A DNA stretch of 64,000 nucleotides from an uncultured Prevotellaceae bacterium (GCA_946185485.1 CAMHJQ010000006.1:62001-126000), one strand, 5' to 3'. Positions 16,227 to 25,633 are shown, counted from the stretch's first letter. Notes: generated from the sequence alone by a model not told the origin. Translations and numbers: made by a program.

Positions 16227-18594
16227 ACAGCCTACAAGTGAGACCAATCTTGGTTTCGAAGGTTCTGGCACGCACCGTACTGTTCTGACGCAGAATCAGG
16301 TCCTTGTCATAGTAATAGTTGTAGTGCGTGCGACGGCCGTAGTAAGTACCTGAGAAGGTGAGAGACCACTGGCGGGCAAGGTGCATCTCAATGACCGGAT
16401 TGATGACCAACAGTTGTGCATTGCTGTTGTCACCCTGCACGTTCAGGTAGTGCAGGTCGGCGGTGCCGTCGACGTATGCCTGCAGGTCCTTGTCCTCGTA
16501 TCCCTTCCAAGTCCAGAGACGGAAGAACTTTGCGTTAAGCATGATGCGCCCGTACCTGCCGAAATCGAGCTTCGTGCTCGACTTGATGCTGAAGCCGCTA
16601 CCCATGTTGTAGTCGCGCTCAATGACGTTGAAGTAGTCACTCTTGGTACCACCCAGCAGAATGCCGCTCACGAAGAAGCGCTGCTCCATCTTCGACAGGT
16701 ATCCCATTTGTGGCAACGAGAAGATGAAGCCAGGACCGAAACCGGCAGCCTCGCTGATGCGGTAGGGCGTCAGGTCCGAAGCATCCTCGATGGGCTTGGC
16801 ATCGTAGTAGTTGAAGTGCTGGTAGATACCGAATTCACCAGCCATGTCCTTCTTGTCCAAGATAGGTGTACTCCACAGACGTCCCAGAATGTTCAGCGTA
16901 TTCACCAGAGGCTGTCCGCCACCGAAGGCGGAATTTAGCTCGATGTCGAAGAAGTCGTAGGGGGTGGTATGCTTGTCGCCGTCTACCGATGTGCCGTACG
17001 TCAGCGTGGCATTGACATAGGGAGCATGGAGACCGCGGAACAGCGCACCGTCGTCGGCCAGGTAGCGCCAACCGATGGAGAATGACATGTCAACGGGCGT
17101 CTCTTTGAAGTTATGGTAGCGATAGTTCTTGCTCTTGACGCGCCAGGCATCACCGCTGATGATACGGTGCAGGCCCTGTATGGGGTTGATGATGGCAGCG
17201 GCAGCCTCGCGCAGGAAGCGGTTGAAGCCGCGTTCGCGGTCATCAAGGACAGTCAGACTCAACCTGTGGGTCATTTCACCGATGGCCATACCGCCGCAGG
17301 TGGTGGCAATAAGGTCGTTGATGGCTGGTGGCTCCGTCTCACCCAAGAACTCCCACATGGCCGAGCCGAGCAGCGAGAAGGGTGCCGACTCCCAGAATGT
17401 CAGCCCATTGGTGCGGGCGGCGTTGAAGTATAGGTTGCCGTGATAGGGGTGCATGAACATATTGGTGATGAAGAAGTCGTTGTCCCATACCATGCCGTCA
17501 GTGAAGTTACGTTTCAGCGAATTCAGGGTGGTCTGAGCGAAGTCCGAATTCAAAGCCCAGCGGTCGAACAACTGCACACCAATGTTGATGCCCGTCACCT
17601 CAGCCAGCGCCTGCCAGGGACGCTTTGGTGTGGGCAGTGCCATCGTCGAGTCGGCAAGCACCAGCTTCGAGCGCTTCTCCTCCCATGCCCGCTTCCATGA
17701 GTCGTGCTGGTTGCGGGGCTGGCGGAAGGTCAAGCCCAGCTCCGCCAACGGGCGGTTGCGGTAGGTCTCGTTGCGGTCGTAGTAGCGTGTCACTCCCCAA
17801 CCGACAGAGGCAAAGGCTCCCACCTTCTTACTGAACTGGTAGTCGGCATTGATGCGGGCCTGCAGCGAGTACAGGCGTTCGGGTCTCTCGCTGTTGTGCT
17901 TTGAGAAGGTCTCTACATGGTAGTAGCCCACGTCACCGCTCACACTCCATTTCGGCGACAGCTGTTTGTAAAGGCCCAGACGATAAAACAAAGCCCCCGA
18001 GAACTTGGAGTCGAGTCCCATGAAGTGCGTACCCACACCGAAAATGCTATAACTGTTCTTGTTGCGGAAGCGGGCAGCGATGTTCGCCTTGGTCGACGTA
18101 CCGCCGTAGAGCATGTAGTCGATGGTGGTCATGGGGTTGATGTTCACAAGGCCAATCTTATGGCCAATACTGTCGTACGACAGGTTGACGAATCCCACCT
18201 GCCAGCCCTTGGGGCGTTTGCGGGCAATGTTGAACAAACCTACCTGTGCACCGTTGAGCGAATCGGCATAGTTGATGGCACCTAACTGCAAACCACGCTG
18301 CATGGCCGACGAGACATTCAGGATGGCCGACAGCTGCATGCCCTTGTCCATGCCTGCTGTGATATTACTGATACCGCTCAACTGTAATCCGTTGAACTGA
18401 TGTGCCGATGTGTTGGAAGCAACCGACAACTGCACGCCGTGGCCGCCATCGGCAGCCACCGACGAAATGACGCCAAGCTGTACGCTCTTTACCGAGTCTT
18501 GTACGCTGACGATGCCTACAGGAGAGTTTTGTGCCTGTACGCTTACTACTGCTGTAAAGATAGCTGCAGTAACTAAAGTTTTTATTATTTTCAT
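16225..18594 (-). CDS. DUF3943 outer-membrane protein with N-terminal surface repeats
   Basis: A 789-residue exported protein with a signal peptide (1-21). Residues 30-160 carry a repeated GxQLxxxxN pattern (GLQLSGISNITAGMD, GMQLSAILNVSS, GLQLGAINYAD) like LA_2272-type surface repeats, followed by barrel-like strands. The middle (about 340-500) matches DUF3943 (DFFITNMFMHPYHGNLYFNA, TCGGMAIGEMTHR). The C-terminus is again beta-rich and ends in LTCRL. The function is unknown. Its ATG overlaps the TGA of the upstream reductase gene (ATGA), so translation is coupled. Confidence 0.75.
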   Translation of the reverse strand: MKIIKTLVTAAIFTAVVSVQAQNSPVGIVSVQDSVKSVQLGVISSVAADGGHGVQLSVASNTSAHQFNGLQLSGISNITAGMDKGMQLSAILNVSSAMQRGLQLGAINYADSLNGAQVGLFNIARKRPKGWQVGFVNLSYDSIGHKIGLVNINPMTTIDYMLYGGTSTKANIAARFRNKNSYSIFGVGTHFMGLDSKFSGALFYRLGLYKQLSPKWSVSGDVGYYHVETFSKHNSERPERLYSLQARINADYQFSKKVGAFASVGWGVTRYYDRNETYRNRPLAELGLTFRQPRNQHDSWKRAWEEKRSKLVLADSTMALPTPKRPWQALAEVTGINIGVQLFDRWALNSDFAQTTLNSLKRNFTDGMVWDNDFFITNMFMHPYHGNLYFNAARTNGLTFWESAPFSLLGSAMWEFLGETEPPAINDLIATTCGGMAIGEMTHRLSLTVLDDRERGFNRFLREAAAAIINPIQGLHRIISGDAWRVKSKNYRYHNFKETPVDMSFSIGWRYLADDGALFRGLHAPYVNATLTYGTSVDGDKHTTPYDFFDIELNSAFGGGQPLVNTLNILGRLWSTPILDKKDMAGEFGIYQHFNYYDAKPIEDASDLTPYRISEAAGFGPGFIFSLPQMGYLSKMEQRFFVSGILLGGTKSDYFNVIERDYNMGSGFSIKSSTKLDFGRYGRIMLNAKFFRLWTWKGYEDKDLQAYVDGTADLHYLNVQGDNSNAQLLVINPVIEMHLARQWSLTFSGTYYGRRTHYNYYYDKDLILRQNSTVRARTFETKIGLTCRL

Positions 18595-19040
18595 ATAGGT
18601 GATATTAACTTACAGATCTCTTCCAGATAATCTTTGTCGACACGATCAAATGCGTCCAGTTCTTTACTGTCGATGTCGAGTACAGCCGACACACTACCGT
18701 TTTGTGAGAATACGGGTACGACAATCTCTGAGCGTGAGAGGCTGCTACAGGCTATATGGCCAGGGAACTGTTCGACGTCAGGAACAATAATGGTCTGCTG
18801 CTCTTTCCAGGCTGTGCCACATACCCCTTTTCCATAGCCGATGTGCATACAGGCGACTGGACCTTGAAATGGTCCCAACACCAAATCCTCGCCTTTTACC
18901 AGATAAAAGCCGGTCCACCAGAAACCCATTGCTTCGTGAATGGCTGCACAGACATTTGCCATCACCGCAATCTTGTCCGTCTCGCCCTCTATCAAGGCAC
19001 GGATTTGCTCTCTAAGCAAACGATATTGTTTTGCTTTCAT
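18591..19040 (-). CDS. msrC: Free methionine-(R)-sulfoxide reductase (GAF domain)
   Basis: A 149-residue GAF-fold enzyme that reduces free L-methionine-(R)-sulfoxide in the cytoplasm. The three cysteines of the family, Cys64, Cys74 and Cys98, have the same +10 and +34 spacing as in the E. coli enzyme (GPVACMHIGYGKGVCGTAW ... HIACSS). Tryptophans of the substrate pocket (FWWTGFY) are present. It is the first gene of a minus-strand operon with two outer-membrane proteins, which is an odd pairing. A promoter box lies 37 nt upstream. Confidence 0.92.
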   Translation of the reverse strand: MKAKQYRLLREQIRALIEGETDKIAVMANVCAAIHEAMGFWWTGFYLVKGEDLVLGPFQGPVACMHIGYGKGVCGTAWKEQQTIIVPDVEQFPGHIACSSLSRSEIVVPVFSQNGSVSAVLDIDSKELDAFDRVDKDYLEEICKLISPI

Positions 19041-19076
19041 CGAATAGTCGTGAATTAAACAATGCTAATTTTTGGT

Positions 19077-19085
19077 GCAAAGATA
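19077..19085 (-). promoter_or_regulatory. -7 promoter box of the msrC-DUF3943-DUF4421 operon
   Basis: TATCTTTGC on the minus strand, about 36 nt before the ATG at 19040. It is divergent from the plus-strand box at 19108. Confidence 0.6.
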
Positions 19086-19107
19086 GTAAAAATTCCATAA
19101 TTATCAC

Positions 19108-19116
19108 TACCTTTGC
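19108..19116 (+). promoter_or_regulatory. -7 promoter box of the PCMD/barrel operon
   Basis: TACCTTTGC, about 54 nt before the ATG at 19170. The -33 element is unclear. Confidence 0.6.
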
Positions 19117-19169
19117 AAAATATTTTTAAAAAAGAAAGGTATACCTATTAAAATATACAAAAAAAATAT

Positions 19170-20354
19170 ATGAATAAGTACATTATTTTATTAATTGTTC
19201 TGTGCTGTTGCTGCATGACTTCATGTATCAAGGACGAGGCCCTTAATAAGGAGTGCGACATTGAAAGTGCCTGGGTAGAAGGCGCGGAGTATGAACAGTA
19301 TTTCTACCAGACAACAGAGATGCGGAAAGAGAATATCAGCTCGGCAGAGACGAACATTGTCTTCTTCGTGCGTTCGATTATCTCGCTTTCAAAACAAATT
19401 CCCTTGAACTTCAAGATTACCGACGGCGCTACCATCGAACCTGCAAACGGTTCGATGCAGGACTTCACGAAAGGCACAGTCGCCTATACCGTCACCTCAG
19501 AGGACGGTGAATGGAAACGCACATACAACGTGACTTTCAAGGAAGCACCGCTGCCCGCCGAGAAGTTCAGCTTCGAACATGTGGAGACGCGGACAGAGCG
19601 AACCATGCTGGGTGGTACAAACGAGTTACATGTCTTCTATGAGCTGGTGTCTGATTCCGAGGGTCCTGGTGTGGCGAACTACTGCTGGGCTACAGGCAAT
19701 TCCGGTTCTGCACTTACGAAGAACGGAGCTAAGCCAGAGTCTTTCCCCACCTATTCCACGCCCGACGGCAAGGAGGGACGGGGCGTATGTCTGACCACCC
19801 AGTCGGCAGGTGCCATGGGAGAATGGATGCATAAGCCCATCGCTGCAGGAAGTCTGTTCTTAGGAAAATTCTTGGTCGACTTTGTGCTGTCCGACGCTTT
19901 GAAAGCCACGCAATTCGGTGTGCCTAACAGCAAGGAGCCTGTGCGCATCACCGGCTGGTACAAATACAAGCCTGGGGAGAAGTTCACAGACATGGACATG
20001 AAAGAATATCCCGACCGCAAGGACGAGGCCAGCATCTACGCCGTGTTCTATCGTAATACGGATAACGAAGGAAACAGCTACACCCTTGACGGACATGATG
20101 TGGAAGACCTCGACAAGTTACTGGACAACCCGCAAGTGTATAAGGTGGCACGCGTCGCCTCGCTGCCGGCTACCGACACATGGACGCAATGGGAGATGTT
20201 CTTCGAAGGCAAGGATGCCCCTGACGACATCATTGCAGCTCAAGGCTTCAACCTGGCACTGGTATTCTCGTCGAGCAGGCGAGGCGCCCAGTTCGAGGGA
20301 GCTGTAGGCAGCACGCTCTATGTGGATGAGGTAGAAGTATTGTACGAAAAATAA
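19170..20354 (+). CDS. PCMD-domain surface lipoprotein
   Basis: A 394-residue lipoprotein with lipobox CMTSC at about residues 15-19. An N-terminal Ig-like or bacterial-surface domain (about 30-125, ending in RTYNVTF) leads into a PCMD domain (putative carbohydrate metabolism domain, about 130-392), with the hallmarks GRGVCLTTQSAG, RITGWYKYKPG and GSTLYVDEVEVLY. PCMD proteins are jelly-roll surface lipoproteins of Bacteroidota, thought to bind glycans. A barrel protein follows after 16 nt, so the two probably work as a surface pair. No SusC/D-like genes adjoin. Confidence 0.82.
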   Translation: MNKYIILLIVLCCCCMTSCIKDEALNKECDIESAWVEGAEYEQYFYQTTEMRKENISSAETNIVFFVRSIISLSKQIPLNFKITDGATIEPANGSMQDFTKGTVAYTVTSEDGEWKRTYNVTFKEAPLPAEKFSFEHVETRTERTMLGGTNELHVFYELVSDSEGPGVANYCWATGNSGSALTKNGAKPESFPTYSTPDGKEGRGVCLTTQSAGAMGEWMHKPIAAGSLFLGKFLVDFVLSDALKATQFGVPNSKEPVRITGWYKYKPGEKFTDMDMKEYPDRKDEASIYAVFYRNTDNEGNSYTLDGHDVEDLDKLLDNPQVYKVARVASLPATDTWTQWEMFFEGKDAPDDIIAAQGFNLALVFSSSRRGAQFEGAVGSTLYVDEVEVLYEK

Positions 20355-20370
20355 TCAAGGAGGACAGAAT

Positions 20371-21129
20371 ATGAAAAAGAACATTGCATACATTATAATT
20401 ATAGCAGCATCATTGCTTATCAGCCACCCTGCTGAGGCTGGCACACTCGACAGCTTGCAACTGAAGGCCCGTGCGGGCTACAGCATCGGCGGTACAACGC
20501 CCATCCCGTTGCCCGAGACCATCCGCAGCATAGAAAGCTACAGTCTGACACCGTCGTTCATGGTGGGTGTCGACGCCATGCTGCCAATCACTCAGCAGTG
20601 GGGCATCATGACAGGCCTGCATTTCGAGAACAAAGGCATGAAAGCATCCGTCACCACCAAGGCTTACTTCATGGAGGTGGTGAAGGGCGACCAGAAAATG
20701 TCGGGACTCTTTACGGGCCATGTCGAGCAGAAGGTCAAGCAGTGGATGCTGACGGTACCCGTGCAGGCTACGTTCACGCTGAGCCAGAAGGTGATGCTGA
20801 AGGGTGGTCCCTACGTGTCGTTCCTCTTAGGCAAGGGGTTCAACGGCATTGCCTCCGACGGTTACCTGCGAAAGGACACTCCTACGGGTCCCAAGATTCT
20901 GATGGGCAACCGTGAAGGCGAATGGGCCACTTATGACTTCGACGACGACATGCGCAGCGTGCAGTTCGGCATTGGCATTGGCGTCGACTGGCAGGTATAC
21001 AAGCGCCTGGGTGTGTCGGCAGATCTGAACTGGGGACTGACGGGCATCTTCCCCGGCGACTTCAAAACCGTAGAGCAAACGCTCTTTCCCGTCTATGGTA
21101 CGATAGGTGTGTTCTACAAACTGAAATAG
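20371..21129 (+). CDS. Outer-membrane beta-barrel protein (porin/OmpA-barrel-like)
   Basis: A 252-residue exported protein. The signal peptide ends near HPAEAG. Alternating strands (LQLKARAGYSIGG, WGIMTGLHFENKGM, VQFGIGIGVDWQVYK) predict an eight- to ten-stranded barrel of the OMP_b-brl_2 type. An unusually strong ribosome-binding site, AAGGAGGA, sits 6 nt before the ATG. It follows the PCMD lipoprotein by 16 nt and is probably cotranslated at a high level. The function is unknown. Confidence 0.75.
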   Translation: MKKNIAYIIIIAASLLISHPAEAGTLDSLQLKARAGYSIGGTTPIPLPETIRSIESYSLTPSFMVGVDAMLPITQQWGIMTGLHFENKGMKASVTTKAYFMEVVKGDQKMSGLFTGHVEQKVKQWMLTVPVQATFTLSQKVMLKGGPYVSFLLGKGFNGIASDGYLRKDTPTGPKILMGNREGEWATYDFDDDMRSVQFGIGIGVDWQVYKRLGVSADLNWGLTGIFPGDFKTVEQTLFPVYGTIGVFYKLK

Positions 21130-21130
21130 G

Positions 21131-23104
21131 CTATCTGTTGCCAATTTCTGTGTCTGATACCTCGTGGGTGGTATCATGATGATGCGGCAGTTGCAAGACG
21201 AAGCGACTGCCGTTCTTGTATTGTGTGTCAAGCGTAAGACTGCCCCCCATGAGCTGGACGACGCGTCGGCAAAGGAAGAGTCCGAGACCAAGTCCATCGG
21301 TGAACATGTCGAGCTTGGTGAATTTTTCAAAAATGAAGTCGGCCTTGTCCGCAGGAATACCGGATCCCGTGTCTTCTACGGTGAAGAGCATGGCATCGTC
21401 AGTGGCATCGATACGCATGGTGACACTGCCCTCACGGGTAAAGTGAAGGGCATTGAAAAGCAACTCAGTGAGAACGATGAGCAGATGATGGCGGTTGGTC
21501 TTGACAGTGACAGCATCAGTAACATGACTGTCCAAGCGCATCTCGGCAGTAGGAGCAAGCAGACTGCTGGCATTGTCAAAGGCCTCACGGACTAGTTCGT
21601 TGCACCTGACGGTGTCGTCAGTGCTGATGGTCTGATGACTTTCGATGAGTGATGCGGTGAGCAGCTTACTCACCATATAGTCGAGGGCATTGGTCTGCAC
21701 GTACATGGTCTCGACAATCTGCCGTTTCTCATCATCGGGAATCATCTCATTGTCATCGCGCAATATCTGTGAGAAGCCGTGGACAATGTTGAGCGGCGTA
21801 CGTATCTGGTGCGACATGTCCTGCATGAACTGCGTCTTCTGTTCACTGGCCTGGCGTGCCAACAGGGTGGCCTGTTCCAGTTCCTTTGTGCGCTGCTCGG
21901 TTGCCTGTTTTGTCTGCTCCGCATCCCTGATGTGCTGGCTGATGCTACGCCGCATCTGACAGAAGCTGTTCTGCAGCTGGCCTATCAGGTCGGTGCGCTC
22001 GCTGGGTGGCAGCGGCTTCTCGTAGTTTCCGTCGCCTATCTGTCGCAGTTCTCTCGCCAGCAGTCCTAAAGGCTGTATGAAGTGGTGCACAATGCGGCGA
22101 CAACCCATGACAAGCAGCAGCAGTCCTATGACGAGCAGGGGCAGCAGGATATAGTTCAGCCTGTTGTATCCGCGCAACATTTCGTTGGAAGGGCATACCA
22201 ATGCCACACTCCACTGCGTACCCTCCAAGGGGCGGTAGAGCACGATGAGATGCCTGCCGTCCAGATTGACATCCATTTGTCCGCTACGTCCGTTGGTCAT
22301 CTCGTAGCCCAATGTCACGACGTCGGTATGCTCTCTGGGATCTGTGCCGGTGAAGATGGATTGCTTCAGCACCTTCGTGGTGTCAGGGTGTACGAAATAA
22401 TGGCCGTCGGCACCCAGCATCATGAAGTAAGAGTGTTCGTAGGGATGCTCAGCGGTGATGGTCTCTGTAAGCTTCTTCAGCGACAGGTCGGTGGAGATGA
22501 CGCCGATAAACTTGCCCTGCTTGTCGTGTAGCGGCGCACAGTAGGAGGCTATCATCTCAGGACTGGACAGGGTGCCGGCGTTGTAGTCGTCGAAGGGGTC
22601 CACCCAGCAGGCAGTATCCTTTTGACGTGGTTTCTTGTACCATACCTTATTATAATAGTCATAGTCAGCCTCACGCACCGTGACCACAGAATCATTCTGT
22701 GGATTCTCCTTGTTGTCCATGCGTACGGAATAGGCCGAGAAACCATAGTCCTCGCCGGGATAGAAATCGGGCTCCATGGTGATGGAACAGCCATTGACAT
22801 GCGGATGGTTGGCGACGATGCGGTGTGAGTATTTCAGCAGCGAGTCCTGCTCGTGGTTGAGGTTGACGAGCCATAAAATGTTACGCGTAGCCGTCTCCAA
22901 CTCCTGCATCTGTCCCTTGACACGCAGAGCCGTGTTGTCCAGCACATGCGAGGCCTCATCGATGGCCTCCTGCCGAATGATGTTACGCGACTGCCAGTAC
23001 AAGAATCCAAGCGACAGCGTGAACACCAGAATCACGATGATGAGGATGTCAAGGCTGAGCTTCGTCGAGAGCGACTTGCGTATATGTTTGCGCATTTCTA
23101 ACAT
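21131..23104 (-). CDS. Cache-HAMP sensor histidine kinase
   Basis: A 657-residue kinase. One membrane helix (about 18-40), a periplasmic double-Cache domain (about 45-315), a second helix (about 317-340), HAMP (about 342-395), a coiled coil, HisKA with His432 (DMSHQIRTPLN), then HATPase_c with N, G1 (VEDTGSGIP) and G2 (GLGLGLFLC) boxes. Cache domains sense small molecules such as organic acids or amino acids. The ATG at 23104 overlaps the stop of the upstream gene; a second ATG at 23095 lies 2 nt after it. The upstream gene encodes a close paralogue without the kinase core, which suggests a heteromeric sensor. No response regulator is adjacent. Confidence 0.9.
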   Translation of the reverse strand: MLEMRKHIRKSLSTKLSLDILIIVILVFTLSLGFLYWQSRNIIRQEAIDEASHVLDNTALRVKGQMQELETATRNILWLVNLNHEQDSLLKYSHRIVANHPHVNGCSITMEPDFYPGEDYGFSAYSVRMDNKENPQNDSVVTVREADYDYYNKVWYKKPRQKDTACWVDPFDDYNAGTLSSPEMIASYCAPLHDKQGKFIGVISTDLSLKKLTETITAEHPYEHSYFMMLGADGHYFVHPDTTKVLKQSIFTGTDPREHTDVVTLGYEMTNGRSGQMDVNLDGRHLIVLYRPLEGTQWSVALVCPSNEMLRGYNRLNYILLPLLVIGLLLLVMGCRRIVHHFIQPLGLLARELRQIGDGNYEKPLPPSERTDLIGQLQNSFCQMRRSISQHIRDAEQTKQATEQRTKELEQATLLARQASEQKTQFMQDMSHQIRTPLNIVHGFSQILRDDNEMIPDDEKRQIVETMYVQTNALDYMVSKLLTASLIESHQTISTDDTVRCNELVREAFDNASSLLAPTAEMRLDSHVTDAVTVKTNRHHLLIVLTELLFNALHFTREGSVTMRIDATDDAMLFTVEDTGSGIPADKADFIFEKFTKLDMFTDGLGLGLFLCRRVVQLMGGSLTLDTQYKNGSRFVLQLPHHHDTTHEVSDTEIGNR

Positions 23105-24579
23105 GGGCTATCCTCCTCTTTAGCTTTTTTTCTATCGGCAATGTCGAGCAGGTTGCCCAGTAGGTCGGTAGTGGTCTCGGTATATCGACGTATCTTCTCA
23201 GCCATCTGGCGGCACTCGTCGGCATTCATGTCGGCAACATGCTGGCGGAAATCGCCCACAGTGGCGTGGATACCCTTGACCGACTGTTCCATACGGTCAC
23301 TCATGTTCAGGATGACAGCATCCTTCATGCGGTCAGCTTCACGGGCCTGTTCGTAGGCCAGCTTCAAATCGGTGTTACGCTGTTGCAATACCCCGGTGAG
23401 GTAAGTGATGTTTGCGATGTGCTGTCCGATACTCTGCTGCATCTGTAGGAAAGTGTTCTGCACATAACCTACCTCATCAGTGCGATGACTCTCCTCCACA
23501 GGAACATCAAGCCTGCCTTCAGCCATGCTGTGGGCTTCGTCGACCAGTCGTTGCAAGGGGCGTAGCTGGCGGTGGCTGATGAACAGACAGAACAATGCCA
23601 GGAGCACCAAACCCGTCAGACTGATAACAAGCGTATAGCGCAACAGCGAATTGTAGGAACTGAAAACGTCACTCTCCGGACAGACAATAGCAACGCTCCA
23701 CCCAGCATTTTTAAAGGGATGGTAAAAGATGAAATTCGGCTTGCCGTCAACATGCATGGCACTGTGGCCGGCATGTCCCGTCTTCATCGATATGGCTGCC
23801 AGGTGACCGTCACTGGTGACGTCGCTGTAGGCCTCGTTGAAGAATGCCTCGTGTTCTTTCAGTGTGTTCTCCGGGTGGATGATGAGGTGCCCGTCGGTAC
23901 TCATCACCGTGGCATGCGAGTTGGGGAACGGTCGCAACGAGAGTATGAGGTCGGCAAACCACTTCATCGAGATATGGGCGGACAGCACACCCACCAGCTC
24001 ACCCTCTTTGTTGCGCAGCGGCATGCCGTAGGATGTGATGAGTGAGGCCTCTCCCTGTTCCTGGTCAATATAGGGGTCTATCCAGATGGGAGCTTCGTTA
24101 TGCAGGGGGATGAAGTACCATTTCTCACGGGTATAGGGCTGCCGTCCGCTGTTCACTGCTGTACGTATCTTCGTAGAGTCAGCGTGGCTGCGGTAGGCAT
24201 ACACCCCGTAAAAGGTACCATACTTCGGATAGACACCCGGCTCGAAGGCGATGGCACAACCCATGATATGTGGGTTGCTTGACATCAGCTGTCGGCAAAG
24301 ACTGTCCATAATCTCTGGCTGATCCAGGCGCTTCTCTATGGTCCATTGCATGCTGCGCGTGGCCGTTTCTACCTCGCTCAGGGTATTGTCGATGCGAAGC
24401 TCTATGGTGCGTAGCGTCTGGCGGGCTTTCTCCATGGCCTCCTGGTAGATGGACTGGCGGGCATGGTGAAACATGACAAAGAGGGCGGTGACGAAGAGTA
24501 CGGACACGAATCCAACCACCCACAGCACGATTTGTGTGGTCAGCGAATTGCGTGATTGCTTCTCGGTCAGTCTCTTCAT
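23098..24579 (-). CDS. Cache-HAMP receptor with a degenerate HisKA (pseudo-kinase)
   Basis: A 493-residue protein laid out like the next gene: helix 1 (about 15-37), double Cache, helix 2 (about 315-335), HAMP and coiled coil. It ends in a DHp-like helix pair that has lost the phosphoacceptor, reading NMSDRMEQ with Asp428 where the paralogue has His432. There is no ATPase domain; the protein stops 66 residues further on. The start at ATG 24579 is preferred over TTG 24588 because the promoter -7 box ends only 5 nt upstream. It is coupled to the true kinase and may act as its regulatory partner, which is inference. Confidence 0.85.
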   Translation of the reverse strand: MKRLTEKQSRNSLTTQIVLWVVGFVSVLFVTALFVMFHHARQSIYQEAMEKARQTLRTIELRIDNTLSEVETATRSMQWTIEKRLDQPEIMDSLCRQLMSSNPHIMGCAIAFEPGVYPKYGTFYGVYAYRSHADSTKIRTAVNSGRQPYTREKWYFIPLHNEAPIWIDPYIDQEQGEASLITSYGMPLRNKEGELVGVLSAHISMKWFADLILSLRPFPNSHATVMSTDGHLIIHPENTLKEHEAFFNEAYSDVTSDGHLAAISMKTGHAGHSAMHVDGKPNFIFYHPFKNAGWSVAIVCPESDVFSSYNSLLRYTLVISLTGLVLLALFCLFISHRQLRPLQRLVDEAHSMAEGRLDVPVEESHRTDEVGYVQNTFLQMQQSIGQHIANITYLTGVLQQRNTDLKLAYEQAREADRMKDAVILNMSDRMEQSVKGIHATVGDFRQHVADMNADECRQMAEKIRRYTETTTDLLGNLLDIADRKKAKEEDSPC

Positions 24580-24584
24580 TTGGT

Positions 24585-24617
24585 GCAAAGGTATGAAAAA
24601 GTGGTCAAAACGCCAAA
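24585..24617 (-). promoter_or_regulatory. Promoter of the Cache sensor operon (probably leaderless)
   Basis: On the minus strand: TTTG (24617-24614), a 20-nt spacer, TACCTTTGC (24593-24585), then ACCAA and the ATG at 24579. With transcription starting about 5-7 nt after the box, the mRNA would begin at or next to the ATG. Confidence 0.75.
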
Positions 24618-24654
24618 TAAATTACTGGAAAATGTACAATTTCTTTTTGTTCCA

Positions 24655-25458
24655 TCACTGATGGAGTTTAGAGACTTCATGAATGGCAAACGCTCCGTTC
24701 TCATCCATCGTAATGGGAGCCGACAATTCTGGCATATCGTCGTATGTCAGCACAAGTCCTGTAGCATACTTCACGCCAGGCGTAAAGATGACCTCTGGCT
24801 CATCACCGCTGACGTCGTAGTACAGCTGTTCACCTATCCATAAAGGCTGTTCGTCATCGAAGCCGCCCATGTCCTTGACGGTATTGGTGACAGTCGCCAA
24901 CAACTTGTCACCATCATAGAGCGAGATGGTTTCACCCTCGATGGTATAACTTAGACGCTGCAGCAGTTCCTGCTGTACATCGTAGGGGTTGACCTCTTTC
25001 TTGACATAAGCTATTTCGTTTTCGCCAAAGCGAATCTGATAGAGCCACTCTACGCGAACGCCTGTTCCTTCCATCGCCGAACTGGTCAGCCAGAGGTCGC
25101 CCGTCTTGGCATTGTAGTTTGCCTGAGGTTCACGAGTATTACGGATGTTTGGGAAGGTGGTAGATATTGCCCCCTTCGTCACCTGGATGCCATAGCCCTC
25201 CGTAGATGTCTCGTCCATCTCGTCGATGCTCGACACGTAGACTTCGTTTACCGTATCGTTCATCAGCTCATGGCCGTGGTATTTTATCGCCTTTGCCAAT
25301 GCCTGCTGAAGATGGACGGGCATCGTGTCCGAAGGCACAGACTCTTCCATTGTGCCAGCCATCTGCTTCGTATTCATACTGGCAGTCTTGCATCCTGCCG
25401 TCATCAAACCAATAGTCAAGAATGCGATGGCCAAACTGATTAAATTCTTTCTTTTCAT
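24655..25458 (-). CDS. Hypothetical lipoprotein
   Basis: A 267-residue protein with a lipoprotein signal peptide; the lipobox MTAGC puts the lipidated Cys near residue 23. The mature part is mixed alpha/beta with no motif I recognise; a C-terminal beta-rich segment (YTIEGETISLYDGDKLLATV) looks like a small sandwich. It lies directly downstream, on the same strand, of a small HMA-like protein gene, and upstream of the Cache sensor operon in genome order, but is read away from that operon's promoter. No function is assigned. Confidence 0.7.
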   Translation of the reverse strand: MKRKNLISLAIAFLTIGLMTAGCKTASMNTKQMAGTMEESVPSDTMPVHLQQALAKAIKYHGHELMNDTVNEVYVSSIDEMDETSTEGYGIQVTKGAISTTFPNIRNTREPQANYNAKTGDLWLTSSAMEGTGVRVEWLYQIRFGENEIAYVKKEVNPYDVQQELLQRLSYTIEGETISLYDGDKLLATVTNTVKDMGGFDDEQPLWIGEQLYYDVSGDEPEVIFTPGVKYATGLVLTYDDMPELSAPITMDENGAFAIHEVSKLHQ

Positions 25459-25568
25459 TGTTATTTCTTATTGACTAATTATACATTACTATTTTATTCA
25501 TATAGGGTACAAAGATAGTAAACTTTTTGGCAAAAAGAGTTACCTTTTGCAATAAATATAGTTAAAAC

Positions 25569-25606
25569 AAGGCTCCGACCTGTAATTTGAAACAAGTCGG
25601 AACCTT
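25569..25606 (-). terminator. Hairpin terminator after the HMA-like gene
   Basis: AAGG-C-TCCGAC pairs with GTCGGA-A-CCTT, with a 16-nt loop. Read on the minus strand, the stem is followed by GTTTTAAC. Confidence 0.6.
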
Positions 25607-25633
25607 TAGGATTATATATGGAATGGGTTTCGG

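Noticed and set aside
23098..24579. Frameshifted histidine kinase, with the kinase domain lost by mutation
   Set aside because: No remnant of an HATPase domain follows; the next gene starts at once, and the protein ends cleanly after the DHp-like helices.
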